Source of the DNA: Cytobacillus gottheilii
GTDB lineage: Bacteria; Bacillota; Bacilli; Bacillales; Cytobacillaceae
Length of the DNA: 64,000 bases
Assembly (NCBI RefSeq): GCF_900166665.1
Contig: NZ_LT800494.1
Span: forward strand, 1,652,419 to 1,716,418
Direction: 5' to 3'
Position 1 is the first letter of the stretch; every line of letters starts with the position of its first letter. The notes beneath the pieces were generated by a model. That model saw nothing but the letters and a program-made list of their open reading frames with translations, was not told the origin of the DNA and made no database searches. A program made the position numbers and the translations under genes. Of the stretch, positions 17,582 to 27,596 are shown one piece after another.

Positions 17582-18901
17582 ATGTATTTTAATGGCACAG
17601 CACAAGTAAATGAAAAAGGACATTTGCAAATTGGCGGAGTCGATACACTTGACTTAGTGAGCCAATTTGGAACGCCGCTTTATGTATACGATGTAGCACT
17701 GATTAGGGATCGTGCAAGAGGATTTAAAGAGACATTTGAAAAATTAGGCATTAAAGCACAAGTGGCATATGCAAGTAAAGCCTTCTCTACCATTGCGATG
17801 GTTCAGCTTGTAGAAGAAGAGGGATTATCACTTGATGTTGTTTCAGCAGGTGAACTGTATACAGCACTGGCTGCAGACTTTCCAGTGGAACGCATCCACT
17901 TTCATGGCAATAATAAAAGCCGAGAAGAGCTGGAAATGGCTCTAGAACATCAGATCGGCTGTATTGTTGTTGATAATTTCTATGAACTCCAATTGTTAGA
18001 ACGTATTTGCAAGGAGAAGAATCAAAAAGCGAACATCTTACTGAGGGTAACTCCTGGCATTGAAGCACATACGCATGATTATATATTGACAGGGCAGGAA
18101 GATTCGAAGTTTGGTTTTGATCTGCAAAATGGACAAGCAGAAGCAGCATTGCAAAGTGCTATAAAGTCTCAATCTTTTGAAGTGCTTGGCATCCATTGTC
18201 ATATCGGTTCACAAATATTTGAAACAACCGGCTTTATTTTAGCTGCACAGAAAATCTTTGAGAAACTCAATGACTGGAAACAGCGCTTATCATTCGAACC
18301 TGCTGTATTAAATTTAGGCGGCGGTTTTGGCATACGCTATACAAGCGAGGACGAGCCGATTGCTGCCTCACAATATGTGGAAGATATTATTACAGAGGTT
18401 AAGAATCTCGCACTTCAGCATGAAATGAAAATGCCTGAGATTTGGATTGAACCAGGCCGTTCATTAGTTGGGGATGCAGGTACAACTCTTTATAAAATTG
18501 GCTCACGTAAAGAAGTTCCAGATGTAAGGAAATATTTAGCGGTTGATGGTGGGATGAGTGATAATATTCGCCCGGCCCTTTATCAGGCAAAATATGAAGC
18601 GGTCCTTGCAGGGAGGCCACTGGAAAAAGCAAATGAGGTTGTTTCAATTGCGGGAAAATGCTGTGAATCCGGAGATATGCTAATTTGGGATTTACCATTG
18701 CCGGAAACCGATGAAAATGATGTGCTTGCTGTTTTTTGTACAGGTGCGTACGGTTATTCCATGGCTAACAACTATAACCGCCTGCCGCGTCCGCCGGTTG
18801 TATTTGTAGAGAACGGAGAAGCACAGCTTGTTGTACGCCGTGAAACATTAGAAGACCTAATCCGTTTAGACTTATCCATTCAAACAAAGATCCAGAGTTA
18901 A
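17582..18901 (+). CDS. lysA: Diaminopimelate decarboxylase
   Basis: Converts meso-diaminopimelate to L-lysine, last step of the pathway. 439 aa, PLP-dependent fold III: PLP lysine K66 in VAYASKAFS, phosphate-binding LNLGGGFGI, and GKCCESGDML with the cysteine from the partner subunit. Very similar to B. subtilis LysA and at the same place after spoVAF. The 226-nt upstream region has no lysine riboswitch I can recognise. Downstream B. subtilis neighbours ppiB and the rib genes are missing. Confidence 0.95.
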   Translation: MYFNGTAQVNEKGHLQIGGVDTLDLVSQFGTPLYVYDVALIRDRARGFKETFEKLGIKAQVAYASKAFSTIAMVQLVEEEGLSLDVVSAGELYTALAADFPVERIHFHGNNKSREELEMALEHQIGCIVVDNFYELQLLERICKEKNQKANILLRVTPGIEAHTHDYILTGQEDSKFGFDLQNGQAEAALQSAIKSQSFEVLGIHCHIGSQIFETTGFILAAQKIFEKLNDWKQRLSFEPAVLNLGGGFGIRYTSEDEPIAASQYVEDIITEVKNLALQHEMKMPEIWIEPGRSLVGDAGTTLYKIGSRKEVPDVRKYLAVDGGMSDNIRPALYQAKYEAVLAGRPLEKANEVVSIAGKCCESGDMLIWDLPLPETDENDVLAVFCTGAYGYSMANNYNRLPRPPVVFVENGEAQLVVRRETLEDLIRLDLSIQTKIQS

Positions 18902-18994
18902 ACTACGTGTAACTGCGCAATTAGCATACGACACATGGGCTGCATGCTATGATAAAAAAGGATCATAGATTGCGGTAATAGATTTAATTCATAA

Positions 18995-19018
18995 AGGCTG
19001 CCAATATGGGCAGCTTTT
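18995..19018 (+). terminator. Terminator of lysA
   Basis: GCTGCC (18997-19002) pairs with GGCAGC (19008-19013), then TTTT. Confidence 0.75.
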
Positions 19019-19134
19019 GCTGTTTATGAATGATGCAGCCACCTGGTCAAAAAGCACATGGAAATATTCGACCAGATGGTGTACAATGAATCATAGTTTC
19101 CATTCACTACAGATTTTTCAGGAGCAGGGTGTAT

Positions 19135-19227
19135 ATGAAAAAAAGCAACTGGGTTCTTTTTATGATCATTTTGATGTTAGGTCTGCTTTGGGGTTTATAT
19201 TATTGGTTTTTTATCGCCCTTGGCTAA
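19135..19227 (+). CDS. Predicted 30-aa hydrophobic peptide
   Basis: ATG at 19135 opens 30 codons to TAA (19225-19227). The peptide begins MKKSNWVLFMIILMLGLLWG and continues into an aromatic stretch, forming one transmembrane helix with positive N-terminal residues. AGGAGCAGGGTG lies 10 nt upstream. It sits between the lysA terminator and ribT. I do not recognise a family. Small membrane peptides of this size are common in Bacillus, but only the ribosome binding site and the hydrophobic pattern support it. Confidence 0.45.
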   Translation: MKKSNWVLFMIILMLGLLWGLYYWFFIALG

Positions 19228-19406
19228 ATAGGCCCGTCTAATGAAAAAAGAGTGCACAAGAAACATTCAGACGATCTTACATATAATGGTGCAAACAGTT
19301 TATAATGCTGTTCAGATGGGGAAAATAGTATAATGGGTTTCATCCTAGTACGTATAATGCGTTCTCCACTTGACTGATCAAGCCCGACTTTAATCAAATT
19401 TAATGA

Positions 19407-19796
<390 letters not shown>

Positions 19797-19846
19797 ATAT
19801 ATTGTTTTAATAAATCCGCTCTTCAGAAGATTGGAGAAAACAGATA

Positions 19847-20359
19847 TCAGCGATTTTTTTGCATTGCAGCAAGTCTCTCTGCAATAACACCGCTGCGGTC
19901 TCTTCTAGAGTGGCGGTGAATTAAATCCTCATTTGCAATATCACTTACACAGCACCACTTTAAACCTAATGCAGAACACGTCTCCATTGCTCTTTCAAGA
20001 AGAACTGGATCTTCTATAGGCATATTATAGCTTTTATACGGCTTCCTGTTTACAATCTCAGTATACTTCTTCTGGAGATCTGCAAGAAAGGTATTAGCAT
20101 GAAGACCAAGGTTATTTATAGATTCTTTCCTATTATAAAAAATCTTAAGCGCTTTTAGTAAGGTTCTTTCCGCTCCTCGGTAATTTAAGCGGCGATGATG
20201 ATAACAGGAGACAGCAAACAAAATAAACCCCACCCATATAGAGTTTTTGTGATACTCCTCGGTTTGTTTCCAATATTCCTCTAAAATCTCATGACATTCG
20301 AAATAGTCTCGATCTCCATGAAAGTGAACAATAAACTTTATATATTCGAGTGGATACAT
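19847..20359 (-). CDS. ypuF: DUF309 protein YpuF
   Basis: 170-aa protein of DUF309; signature HFHGDRDYFECHEILEEYWK near residues 11-30 and helical repeats after it. Function unknown; B. subtilis YpuF sits between ribT and scpA, as here, but there it may be oriented differently. I took the ATG at 20359 because AAGGAGTG lies just upstream and the alignment to YpuF begins at MYP; the open frame extends 12 codons further. It is convergent with ribT. Confidence 0.82.
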   Translation of the reverse strand: MYPLEYIKFIVHFHGDRDYFECHEILEEYWKQTEEYHKNSIWVGFILFAVSCYHHRRLNYRGAERTLLKALKIFYNRKESINNLGLHANTFLADLQKKYTEIVNRKPYKSYNMPIEDPVLLERAMETCSALGLKWCCVSDIANEDLIHRHSRRDRSGVIAERLAAMQKNR

Positions 20360-20664
20360 CTTTTCACTCCTTATTAATACTGTAGGTCTGCTCAAAAACG
20401 TGATTACATATTATTTGAACTATTTTATCATAAAAATACAAATACATGCCTAATTTTAGCATTGGATAAAGGCTATGAATCATTTATACTTATTAAGAAA
20501 ATCTGTTTTCAGTTCTTAGCTTCTGCAGCGATAACGGTTGCGATACATATTCGCTCAGTAGTTTGAAGAGATAAATATACCCATTGGCACACGCATATGG
20601 CATAATGGATATTCATGCAAAAATAATTTGATTTTCGATTCTGGAAGAAATTTTGGTGGTACAA

Positions 20665-21435
20665 ATGATGCAATATAATGTAAAAATAGATGCTTTTGAA
20701 GGCCCTTTGGACTTACTGCTCCATTTAATCAATCGATTGGAAATTGATATATATGATATTCCGGTGTCAAAGATAACGGAACAATATTTATTATATATTC
20801 ACACAATGAAGGAACTGCAGCTTGATGTGGCCAGTGAATATTTAGTAATGGCTGCGACACTGCTGGCGATTAAGAGCAAAATGCTCCTGCCAAAACATGA
20901 AGAAGATGAGCTTGAGGACGAATTCGGGCTGGAAATGGAAGAAGATCCGCGGGATGAACTCGTTGAAAGATTAATAGAATATAAAAAGTATAAAGAAGCT
21001 GCTGAAGAGTTAAAAGAGATGGAGCAGGAAAGAGGCATGATCTACACAAAGCCTCCGAGTGACCTGGCTGTATATGCAGAAAGCGAGCAGAATGATTTAA
21101 AAGATTTAAACGTCTCCTTGTATGATATGCTTGGTGCATTTCAAAAACTGCTGCGCAGAAAAAAACTGCAGAAACCGCTTTCGACAAAGATTACGCGTCA
21201 GGAAATACCCATTGAAACAAGAATGGAAGAAATCGTTACATTCATTAAAAAATCGCATGGCCGTACAACCTTCTATAGCTTATTCCCAAAAGAGGACAAG
21301 GAGCATCTGGTCGTTACTTTCTTAGCAGTACTCGAGCTAATGAAAAGGCAAGAGATTGCTGTGAGTCAAGTGGGAAATTTTTCTGAAATTTATATAGAAG
21401 CAACGGAAGGAGTAGCAGTAAATGGAATTAATTAA
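20665..21435 (+). CDS. scpA: Segregation and condensation protein A
   Basis: Kleisin subunit of the SMC-ScpA-ScpB complex that organises and segregates the chromosome. About 256 aa; N-terminal signature [23 protein letters not shown] is typical, with a long charged helical middle and C-terminal winged helix. Starts at ATGATG (20665/20668) after a weak GGTGGT; a TTG at 20653 is unlikely. The end overlaps scpB by 14 nt. Confidence 0.95.
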   Translation: MMQYNVKIDAFEGPLDLLLHLINRLEIDIYDIPVSKITEQYLLYIHTMKELQLDVASEYLVMAATLLAIKSKMLLPKHEEDELEDEFGLEMEEDPRDELVERLIEYKKYKEAAEELKEMEQERGMIYTKPPSDLAVYAESEQNDLKDLNVSLYDMLGAFQKLLRRKKLQKPLSTKITRQEIPIETRMEEIVTFIKKSHGRTTFYSLFPKEDKEHLVVTFLAVLELMKRQEIAVSQVGNFSEIYIEATEGVAVNGIN

Positions 21436-22009
21436 TTGGGGTGGCATCTTAGAAAGTCTTCTTTTCGCTGCAGGTGATGAAGGTTTATCCATCAAGCAAA
21501 TTATGAATGTGCTTGAGATTGATGAATTGCAGGCGATTGATATCGTTGAAAATCTCAAACATGAATATGATCAGAATAGTTCAAGGGGCATCATGCTAAT
21601 TGAAATGGCAGGAACGTTTCAGCTTGCAACAAAAAAGGAAAATGCAGTGTATCTAAAGAAATTAGTAGAGTCTCCTTCAACAGCCTCTCTCTCTCAGGCT
21701 GCTTTAGAAACTTTAGCGATTATTGCGTACAAACAGCCTATAACAAGAGCTGAAATTGAAGAGATTCGAGGAGTTAAAACAGAACGTCCCCTGCAAACAC
21801 TTACCTCTAAAGCATTAATTAGAGAGGTCGGCAGAGCTGAAGGAACCGGACGTGCCTATTTATATGGAACAACGAAAGAGTTCTTAGATTATTTTGGATT
21901 AAATCATATCGAGGAGCTTCCGCAGCTGCCAGATCATACAGAAGATGAGACAATATTAGATGATGCAGATTTATTTTTTGAGAAGTTCCAGGAAACAATC
22001 GATAATTGA
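21422..22009 (+). CDS. scpB: Segregation and condensation protein B
   Basis: 195-aa dimeric winged-helix protein that binds ScpA. Family motifs [36 protein letters not shown] (spread over about 93-114) and [12 protein letters not shown] are visible, with an acidic tail. Translationally coupled to scpA by overlap. Confidence 0.95.
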   Translation: MELINWGGILESLLFAAGDEGLSIKQIMNVLEIDELQAIDIVENLKHEYDQNSSRGIMLIEMAGTFQLATKKENAVYLKKLVESPSTASLSQAALETLAIIAYKQPITRAEIEEIRGVKTERPLQTLTSKALIREVGRAEGTGRAYLYGTTKEFLDYFGLNHIEELPQLPDHTEDETILDDADLFFEKFQETIDN

Positions 22010-22226
22010 TTTTTCTGAAACATTTAAAGCTTGTTTGTGGTAAAATTAAATAGAATGTTGGATCCTTCAGAGTGAGATTAGGAGGGACGATTCTAACTTC
22101 AATAAAGGACGAGCATGAAAATCTCATCACGAAATTGTTCAGGACAATCACCTGTCCAAAAAATGAAATTGGTCATAAGCTATTATAAAAAGATTACTGC
22201 TGTTTTATTAACTGGAGGTGTAAGTA

Positions 22227-22715
22227 TTGGGAAATGCCATTGTAAAGACGCAAATGGAGGACGTTAAAAATTTCCTAGGGAATACTGTATCTGTATTTGA
22301 AAATTTTCTGAACGAAACTACAGTATCTGGATTATTATCTGAAGAACAAGGAAACAAGGAATATTATAAACAAGTGTTATCTAATATAAGAAAGCTGCTC
22401 GTTTATTGTGAAGAAGGCTTGGATGCTTGTAATGTCATCATTCTAGGTGAACCGTTTCAAAAGGGAGCAGCTGAAAAAACGCTATATCGCATTTATCATC
22501 AATGTGTAGAAGAGTTCTTCTCTCCTAAAAATGATACATGGTTTGAAAATAGCCGTTCTGCCTATACAGGTAAAAACTCGATCCGATTCCATGAGAGCGT
22601 ACCTCAGAGTGTAAAGGATCTTTTCAAAGGTTTAGAAGCTGATTTTCAGCATATTAGAGAAGAACTGGAATATTATGAAACGGATTACAGAACCAAAATG
22701 ATTCAATCAAGATAA
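22227..22715 (+). CDS. ypuI: Conserved protein YpuI (DUF3907)
   Basis: 162-aa soluble, helical protein of unknown function that follows scpB in Bacillus. TTG start at 22227 is set by GGAGGTG 6-7 nt upstream and by the start MGN, as in the homologue. No catalytic motif is visible. A terminator follows, so it is probably monocistronic. Confidence 0.8.
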   Translation: MGNAIVKTQMEDVKNFLGNTVSVFENFLNETTVSGLLSEEQGNKEYYKQVLSNIRKLLVYCEEGLDACNVIILGEPFQKGAAEKTLYRIYHQCVEEFFSPKNDTWFENSRSAYTGKNSIRFHESVPQSVKDLFKGLEADFQHIREELEYYETDYRTKMIQSR

Positions 22716-22734
22716 CGTACAATCCATATTATAG

Positions 22735-22774
22735 AAGCCGAAACAATGTTGAAAAATTGCTTTCGGCTTTTTTT
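22735..22774 (+). terminator. Terminator of ypuI
   Basis: AAGCCGAAA (22735-22743) pairs with TTTCGGCTT (22761-22769), then a T run. Confidence 0.88.
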
Positions 22775-23014
22775 CTGCCTGAAAGTTCCTTTGACACATA
22801 AAAATTTGGAGTAAGAGGTGCGCTCTATGCGGGTTAGGAAAATAATCATTATGTGAGTAGCTATAAGTAGAGCTGTTTTGGAGTTTTCTATTATCAATAC
22901 ACTGGTTAGATTCATGATTTTTTCTATAGCTTAGTAGAAGAATTTTTCATTCTAGCGGCCAAGCAATGGTTCATACCATTGTAGGAGGTCAGAGAAAAAG
23001 GAAGGAAGGTTCAT

Positions 23015-23908
23015 ATGAGCAAGATGAATGATTATGTACAGGATGTTTTTAAATGGAATAGTGAAATGAAGAAGTTTCTTGAATCTGAAAATGTTGACCG
23101 TAATAATGAACTGTGGAAGAAAATGGAAAATTTTACTGAAATAATGAATATGTTAAATCAGCCGTTAAATGCTCAAGAAATCAATCATATTCATGAACAG
23201 GTAGAAGATTTGCATGAAGATATGGAAAATTATTTTCGGGAACGATCAAGCTTAGGAAGCATCTTTTCTATTCAAGAACCCTTTATTTCACCTGGTAAAC
23301 ATGTATTGCCTCCACTTCCTTATCATTATAATAGCCTTGAACCTTATATTTCAGAAGAAATCATGAAATTGCATCATGACAAGCATCACCAATCATATGT
23401 GGATGGCTTAAACAAAGCAGAAAATGAATTAGAAAAGGCTAGGAAAAAGAATGATTTTTCCCTTATAAAGCATTGGTCGAGGGAATTAGCCTTTCATGGA
23501 TCCGGTCATTATTTGCATACAATATTCTGGAATAACATGTCTCCTAACGGAGGCGGAAAGCCTGCTGGAGCCCTATTAAAAGAAATAGAAAAATACTTTG
23601 GCAGCTTTGATCACTTCAAAAAGCAGTTTTCTGAAGCGGCAAAACAGGTTGAAGGCGTAGGCTGGGCAATCCTGGTTTGGTCGCCAAGATCGCGGCATTT
23701 AGAAATTCTTCAATCTGAAAGGCATATGATCTTAACACAATGGGATACCATCCCGCTGCTTGCCTTGGACGTCTGGGAACATGCTTATTATTTGCAGTAC
23801 AAAAATAAGAAAGCAGATTATGTTGATCAGTGGTGGAACGTAGTGAACTGGAAAGACGTTGAAGACCGATACTTAAAAGCATCAGAATTGAAGTGGAAGC
23901 CATATTAA
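23015..23908 (+). CDS. sodF: Superoxide dismutase, SodF type (Fe/Mn)
   Basis: 297 aa. The C-terminal 200 residues are an Fe/Mn superoxide dismutase: LHHDKHHQSYVDGLNKAE (first and second-helix His), AFHGSGHYLHTIFW, EGVGWAILVW and DVWEHAYYLQYKN (Asp and last His ligands). All four metal ligands appear present. An N-terminal helical, charged extension of about 95 residues is typical of Bacillus SodF and of unknown role. In B. subtilis sodF is elsewhere, so its position between ypuI and dacB is unusual. GGAAGG precedes the ATG. Confidence 0.88.
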   Translation: MSKMNDYVQDVFKWNSEMKKFLESENVDRNNELWKKMENFTEIMNMLNQPLNAQEINHIHEQVEDLHEDMENYFRERSSLGSIFSIQEPFISPGKHVLPPLPYHYNSLEPYISEEIMKLHHDKHHQSYVDGLNKAENELEKARKKNDFSLIKHWSRELAFHGSGHYLHTIFWNNMSPNGGGKPAGALLKEIEKYFGSFDHFKKQFSEAAKQVEGVGWAILVWSPRSRHLEILQSERHMILTQWDTIPLLALDVWEHAYYLQYKNKKADYVDQWWNVVNWKDVEDRYLKASELKWKPY

Positions 23909-24091
23909 TAAAAAAGGCTCTTTTCTGAAACATTCTCATTTTAATATCACTTTTTAAAGGAGCATTTTAGTCATATCTCTGTTGAATGAAGCGAAATAGT
24001 GGGATACTCCTGCACATGCGAGTACTCTGAAGCTTCGTACATGATTATAAAGACAACAAAGTTTGCAAAACAGACATAAAAAATAAGCAGG
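23909..24091. other. Intergenic stretch with possible decayed repeat
   Basis: The 325-nt gap between sodF and dacB holds no gene. Around 23985-24045 the text GAAGCGAAATAGTGGGATACTCCTGC followed later by GAAGCTTCG loosely resembles the inner part of common Bacillaceae repeats with CTCCTGCGGG cores. The similarity is weak. Confidence 0.2.
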
Positions 24092-24137
24092 GCACGAGGA
24101 ATGGATACTTGCTATCCAATTTCTTGTGCTTTTTTTA
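24092..24137 (+). terminator. Terminator between sodF and dacB
   Basis: A 16-bp stem with one bulge, GCACGAGGAATGGATA (24092-24107) against TATCCAATTTCTTGTGC (24113-24129), followed by T7. Confidence 0.88.
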
Positions 24138-24172
24138 AAAGTAAATGTATGACCTCTTATATTAGTTTCAAG

Positions 24173-24200
24173 TCATAACTCTATTTCGCTTGCATAAACT
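24173..24200 (+). promoter_or_regulatory. Possible sigma-E promoter of dacB
   Basis: TCATAAC (24173-24179), 13 nt, CATAAACT (24193-24200). It resembles sigma-E elements, and B. subtilis dacB is sigma-E dependent. Confidence 0.4.
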
Positions 24201-24233
24201 TGTACAAACAATAATGTGAAACGGGGATTGGCA

Positions 24234-25385
24234 ATGAAACTCTTTAAAAAGCTCATCATTTTAATGATTACTTTGACATTTCTTTTGATGAATGTCCCGC
24301 ATAAAGCAGCAGCTGCCATTTCAGTCAGTGCGAGCAGCGCGATTTTAATGGAGCAAGACTCTGGAAGGGTATTATACGGAAAAGAGGCTAATACGAAAAG
24401 AAGAATTGCCAGTATTACCAAGATTATGACGGCAATTCTTGCGGTCGAGTCTGACAAGCTTGATGAAATGGTTAAAGTAAGCGGGAATGCGATTAGGGCA
24501 GAGGGATCTTCCATCTACCTCCAGGAAGGTGAAAAAATAAAGCTTGAAGATTTAGTTTATGGATTAATGCTGAGATCTGGAAACGATGCAGCAGTAGCGA
24601 TTGCAGAGCATATTGGAGGCAGTTTAGAAGGCTTTGTCTTTTTAATGAATCAGAAGGCAGAGGAAATTGGTATGATCAATACTCATTTTGAAAATCCACA
24701 TGGATTGGATGACCATGAGAATCACCATTCAACCGCATATGATATGGCGATTTTAACTCGATACGCTATGGAAAATGAGATGTATCAAAAGATTTCGGGA
24801 ACAAAAGTACATAAAGCTCCAAATCCTAACGAAAGCTGGGACAGGGTCTGGAATAATAAGAACCGACTGCTAACTCAACTGTATGATCATACAACCGGGG
24901 GCAAAACGGGCTATACCAAAAGAGCGAAGCGCACTTTAGTAACAACCGCTGAAAAGGATGGACTAGAGCTAATCGCTGTAACACTGAACGGTCCAGATGA
25001 CTGGAATGATCATATCCAGATGTATGAAACAGCCTTCAAAACCTATGAGTCTGTAAAGGTCCTATCAGAAGGGATCATAAAAGAGACGGATGAAAAACAA
25101 TATAAAAATAAAATTTATCTTAAAAGTGATTATAACTACCCGGTAACAGCTGAAGAGAAAGAAAATTTTAAAGTAGAGTATCAATTAACCAAGCCTAAGG
25201 AAAATTGGGGAAATCCTGAAAATATACCTGATGTTGTCGGGAAAGCGATTGTCTATTTGAACAATGAACAAATAAAAACGATGCCTATTTATTATGAAAA
25301 AGAGGAAGAACTCGAAGAAAAAACGTTCTTTGACAAGTTCCGCAGTTTATTTTCATTTATTGTTGGTGTAAAGCAAGATGGTTAA
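24234..25385 (+). CDS. dacB: Sporulation D-alanyl-D-alanine carboxypeptidase DacB (PBP5*)
   Basis: 383-aa mother-cell enzyme that controls cortex cross-linking. Signal peptide of about 28 residues; motifs SITK (60-63), SGN (115-117) and KTG (224-226) are complete. The ATG at 24234 follows ACGGGGATT; an in-frame GTG at 24216 is possible but lacks a signal-peptide advantage. Operon dacB-spmA-spmB as in B. subtilis; its end overlaps spmA by 8 nt. Confidence 0.93.
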   Translation: MKLFKKLIILMITLTFLLMNVPHKAAAAISVSASSAILMEQDSGRVLYGKEANTKRRIASITKIMTAILAVESDKLDEMVKVSGNAIRAEGSSIYLQEGEKIKLEDLVYGLMLRSGNDAAVAIAEHIGGSLEGFVFLMNQKAEEIGMINTHFENPHGLDDHENHHSTAYDMAILTRYAMENEMYQKISGTKVHKAPNPNESWDRVWNNKNRLLTQLYDHTTGGKTGYTKRAKRTLVTTAEKDGLELIAVTLNGPDDWNDHIQMYETAFKTYESVKVLSEGIIKETDEKQYKNKIYLKSDYNYPVTAEEKENFKVEYQLTKPKENWGNPENIPDVVGKAIVYLNNEQIKTMPIYYEKEEELEEKTFFDKFRSLFSFIVGVKQDG

Positions 25386-25965
25386 TATCATATGGGTGCT
25401 ATTGACCGTGATCGGGATTGTTTTTGCCATGTTCAATGGAACAATGAGTGAAGTGAATGAGGCTGTCTTTAATGGAGCAAAAGAGGCAGTCACGTTATGT
25501 ATAGGATTAATCAGTATTCTCGTTTTCTGGCTTGGCATGATGAGAATTGCAGAGGATGCTGGCTTATTGAAAAAACTAGCCAGCTTGTTTAGGCCGATTG
25601 TCAAAAGGCTTTTTCCGGAAGTGCCAAACGACCATCCTGCAATGGGGTATATCCTTTCCAATATGATGGCTAATTTATTTGGATTAGGCAACGCGGCGAC
25701 ACCACTTGGCATTAAAGCGATGGAAGAACTAAAAAATTTAAATGGCGGAAAGGATTATGCAAGCCGCTCTATGATAACTTTCCTGGCAATCAATACTTCG
25801 AGCATTACCCTCATCCCAACAACTGTTATTGCCATTCGCATGAATTATGATTCCGCCAATCCGACGGATATTGTCGGACCGACGCTAATTGCAACCTTTT
25901 GCTCTGCTCTTGGTGCTATCTTAATTGACCGCTATTTTTATTACAGAAGAACTCGAAAAGGATGA
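25378..25965 (+). CDS. spmA: Spore maturation protein A
   Basis: 195-aa polytopic membrane protein of the nucleoside-recognition (Gate) domain family. Signatures NMMANLFGLGNAATPLGIKA (about 99-118) and FLAINTSSITLIPTTVIAIR are characteristic. Needed with SpmB for full spore core dehydration; transported substrate unknown. Coupled to dacB by overlap. Confidence 0.93.
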   Translation: MVNIIWVLLTVIGIVFAMFNGTMSEVNEAVFNGAKEAVTLCIGLISILVFWLGMMRIAEDAGLLKKLASLFRPIVKRLFPEVPNDHPAMGYILSNMMANLFGLGNAATPLGIKAMEELKNLNGGKDYASRSMITFLAINTSSITLIPTTVIAIRMNYDSANPTDIVGPTLIATFCSALGAILIDRYFYYRRTRKG

Positions 25966-25971
25966 GGTTGT

Positions 25972-26502
25972 ATGCAAATTGTTTCTCTTATATCTTTGTG
26001 GTTTATCCCCGTTTTAATTGGCATCATACTGATCTACGGTACGATGAAAAAAGTACCTACCTATGAAAGCTTTACTGAGGGCGGGAAAGAAGGCATTAAA
26101 ATTGCGGTATCGATTATTCCATTTCTTGTTGGAATGCTTGTGGCCATTTCGGTTTTCAGGGCATCAGGAGCACTTGAGTATATGATGGGATTCATCAAAC
26201 CCGCGTTAGAGGCGATCGGAATTCCAGCTGAAATTGTCCCGCTTGCAATCATCCGCCCCATTTCAGGAACAGCAGCACTGGGGATGACGAGTGACTTGAT
26301 CGCTTCCTATGGACCAGATTCTTTTATTGGAAGACTGGCTTCCGTGCTCCAGGGAAGTACAGATACTACCTTTTATGTGCTGACTGTCTATTTTGGAGCT
26401 GTAGGCATTAAGAAAATGGGGGATGCATTAAAAGTTGGCCTGCTGGCTGACCTTGTCGGCATCGCTGCAGCCATCATCGTCGTAACACTTCTTTTTGCTT
26501 AA
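25972..26502 (+). CDS. spmB: Spore maturation protein B
   Basis: 176-aa membrane protein, partner of SpmA and also a Gate-domain protein. RPISGTAALGMTSDLIASYG and QGSTDTTFYVLTVYFGAVGI are the matching motifs. Starts 6 nt after spmA with GGATGAGG upstream. Confidence 0.93.
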   Translation: MQIVSLISLWFIPVLIGIILIYGTMKKVPTYESFTEGGKEGIKIAVSIIPFLVGMLVAISVFRASGALEYMMGFIKPALEAIGIPAEIVPLAIIRPISGTAALGMTSDLIASYGPDSFIGRLASVLQGSTDTTFYVLTVYFGAVGIKKMGDALKVGLLADLVGIAAAIIVVTLLFA

Positions 26503-26524
26503 AACAATATATTTAATGATTATA

Positions 26525-26560
26525 AAAGCCTTGGGGAGGAAACCTAAGTGCTTTTTTTTT
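26525..26560 (+). terminator. Terminator of dacB-spmA-spmB
   Basis: Imperfect stem AAGCCTTGGG with CCTAAGTGCTT followed by nine T. Confidence 0.7.
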
Positions 26561-26696
26561 GTCTATTTTTATCTTAATAAGCTAAATTCCTGCGAGTTTT
26601 TACAGTTTATCGTATAGCTTACTTTGAAAAGATGCTGGAATATGGCATAATTCATAAGGATAGAAAATGTATTGTCGAAATATATGAGGTGACATA

Positions 26697-27425
26697 ATGG
26701 AAAGATTGCAAAAAGTAATAGCCCATGCCGGCATTGCGTCAAGACGCAAAGCGGAACAATTAATAAGCGAGGGGCATGTAAAAGTAAATGGTCAAGTCGT
26801 CAAAGAATTGGGAGTGAAAGTTGGCTCTAATGATAAAGTAGAAGTTGATGGCATTCCGATTGAACGGGAGCAGCCTGTTTATTTCTTATTTTACAAACCA
26901 AGAGGAGTTCTCTCCGCAGTATCAGATGATAAAGGCAGAAAAGTAGTAACTGATTATTTTCAGCAAATTGAACAGCGTATTTATCCTGTTGGCAGATTAG
27001 ATTATGAAACTTCCGGCTTGCTGCTTTTAACAAATGATGGGGAATTCGCTAACCTATTAATGCATCCAAGAAGTGAAATTGAAAAGGTCTATGTTGCAAA
27101 AGTGAAAGGCATTCCATCAAAAGAAAGCCTAAAAAGCCTGCAGAAAGGCATCCGTCTTGAAGATGGAAAAACAGCACCAGCGAAATCAAAGCTTTTATCT
27201 ATGGATAAGAAAAAACAAACAGCAATCGTTGAATTAATTATTCATGAGGGGAAGAACCGTCAAGTGCGCCGAATGTTTGAAGCCATTGGACACAATGTTC
27301 TTAAATTGAAAAGAGAGAGATATGCAACACTAACATTAGAGGGGCTTTCTCCTGGTGATGGAAGAGAATTGACTGCTCATGAAGTGAAGCAGCTGAGAAC
27401 AATAGCAACACAAGGAAAAAAATAG
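26697..27425 (+). CDS. rluB: 23S rRNA pseudouridine synthase RluB
   Basis: Isomerises a uridine in helix 89/90 region of 23S rRNA. 242 aa: N-terminal S4 RNA-binding domain (MERLQKVIAHAGIASRRKAE), and catalytic GRLDYETSGLLLLTNDG with the essential Asp near residue 103, plus NRQVRRMFEAIGH. GAGGTGAC precedes the ATG. RluB, RluE and RluF are related; position before resA supports RluB (YpuL). Confidence 0.92.
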   Translation: MERLQKVIAHAGIASRRKAEQLISEGHVKVNGQVVKELGVKVGSNDKVEVDGIPIEREQPVYFLFYKPRGVLSAVSDDKGRKVVTDYFQQIEQRIYPVGRLDYETSGLLLLTNDGEFANLLMHPRSEIEKVYVAKVKGIPSKESLKSLQKGIRLEDGKTAPAKSKLLSMDKKKQTAIVELIIHEGKNRQVRRMFEAIGHNVLKLKRERYATLTLEGLSPGDGRELTAHEVKQLRTIATQGKK

Positions 27426-27444
27426 AACAACAGGAAATATTTTC

Positions 27445-27506
27445 GCATAAATGTCACATTTACTTCACATAGTTAACAACGTCTTTATGCTAATAAATGA
27501 TATAAT
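27445..27506 (+). promoter_or_regulatory. resA promoter region with possible ResD half-sites
   Basis: TATAAT at 27501-27506 has no good -35 at 16-18 nt, as in activator-dependent promoters. Upstream, read on the minus strand, TATGTGAAG and AATGTGACA are spaced like repeated ResD-type TTTGTGAAT half-sites (about 27451-27472). B. subtilis resA is activated by ResD. Confidence 0.35.
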
Positions 27507-27596
27507 TATGTACAAACTGCTTCTAAGAAGCAAAGTGACAAAATACACAATGTTTCCTTAACACTCTTGCCTTTTGTTTGAATGGGGAGGTATTCG

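Noticed and set aside
22114..22265. About 50-codon frame starting ATG 22114 before ypuI
   Set aside because: Weak ribosome binding site and it overlaps the ypuI start in another frame; no protein-like family signal.
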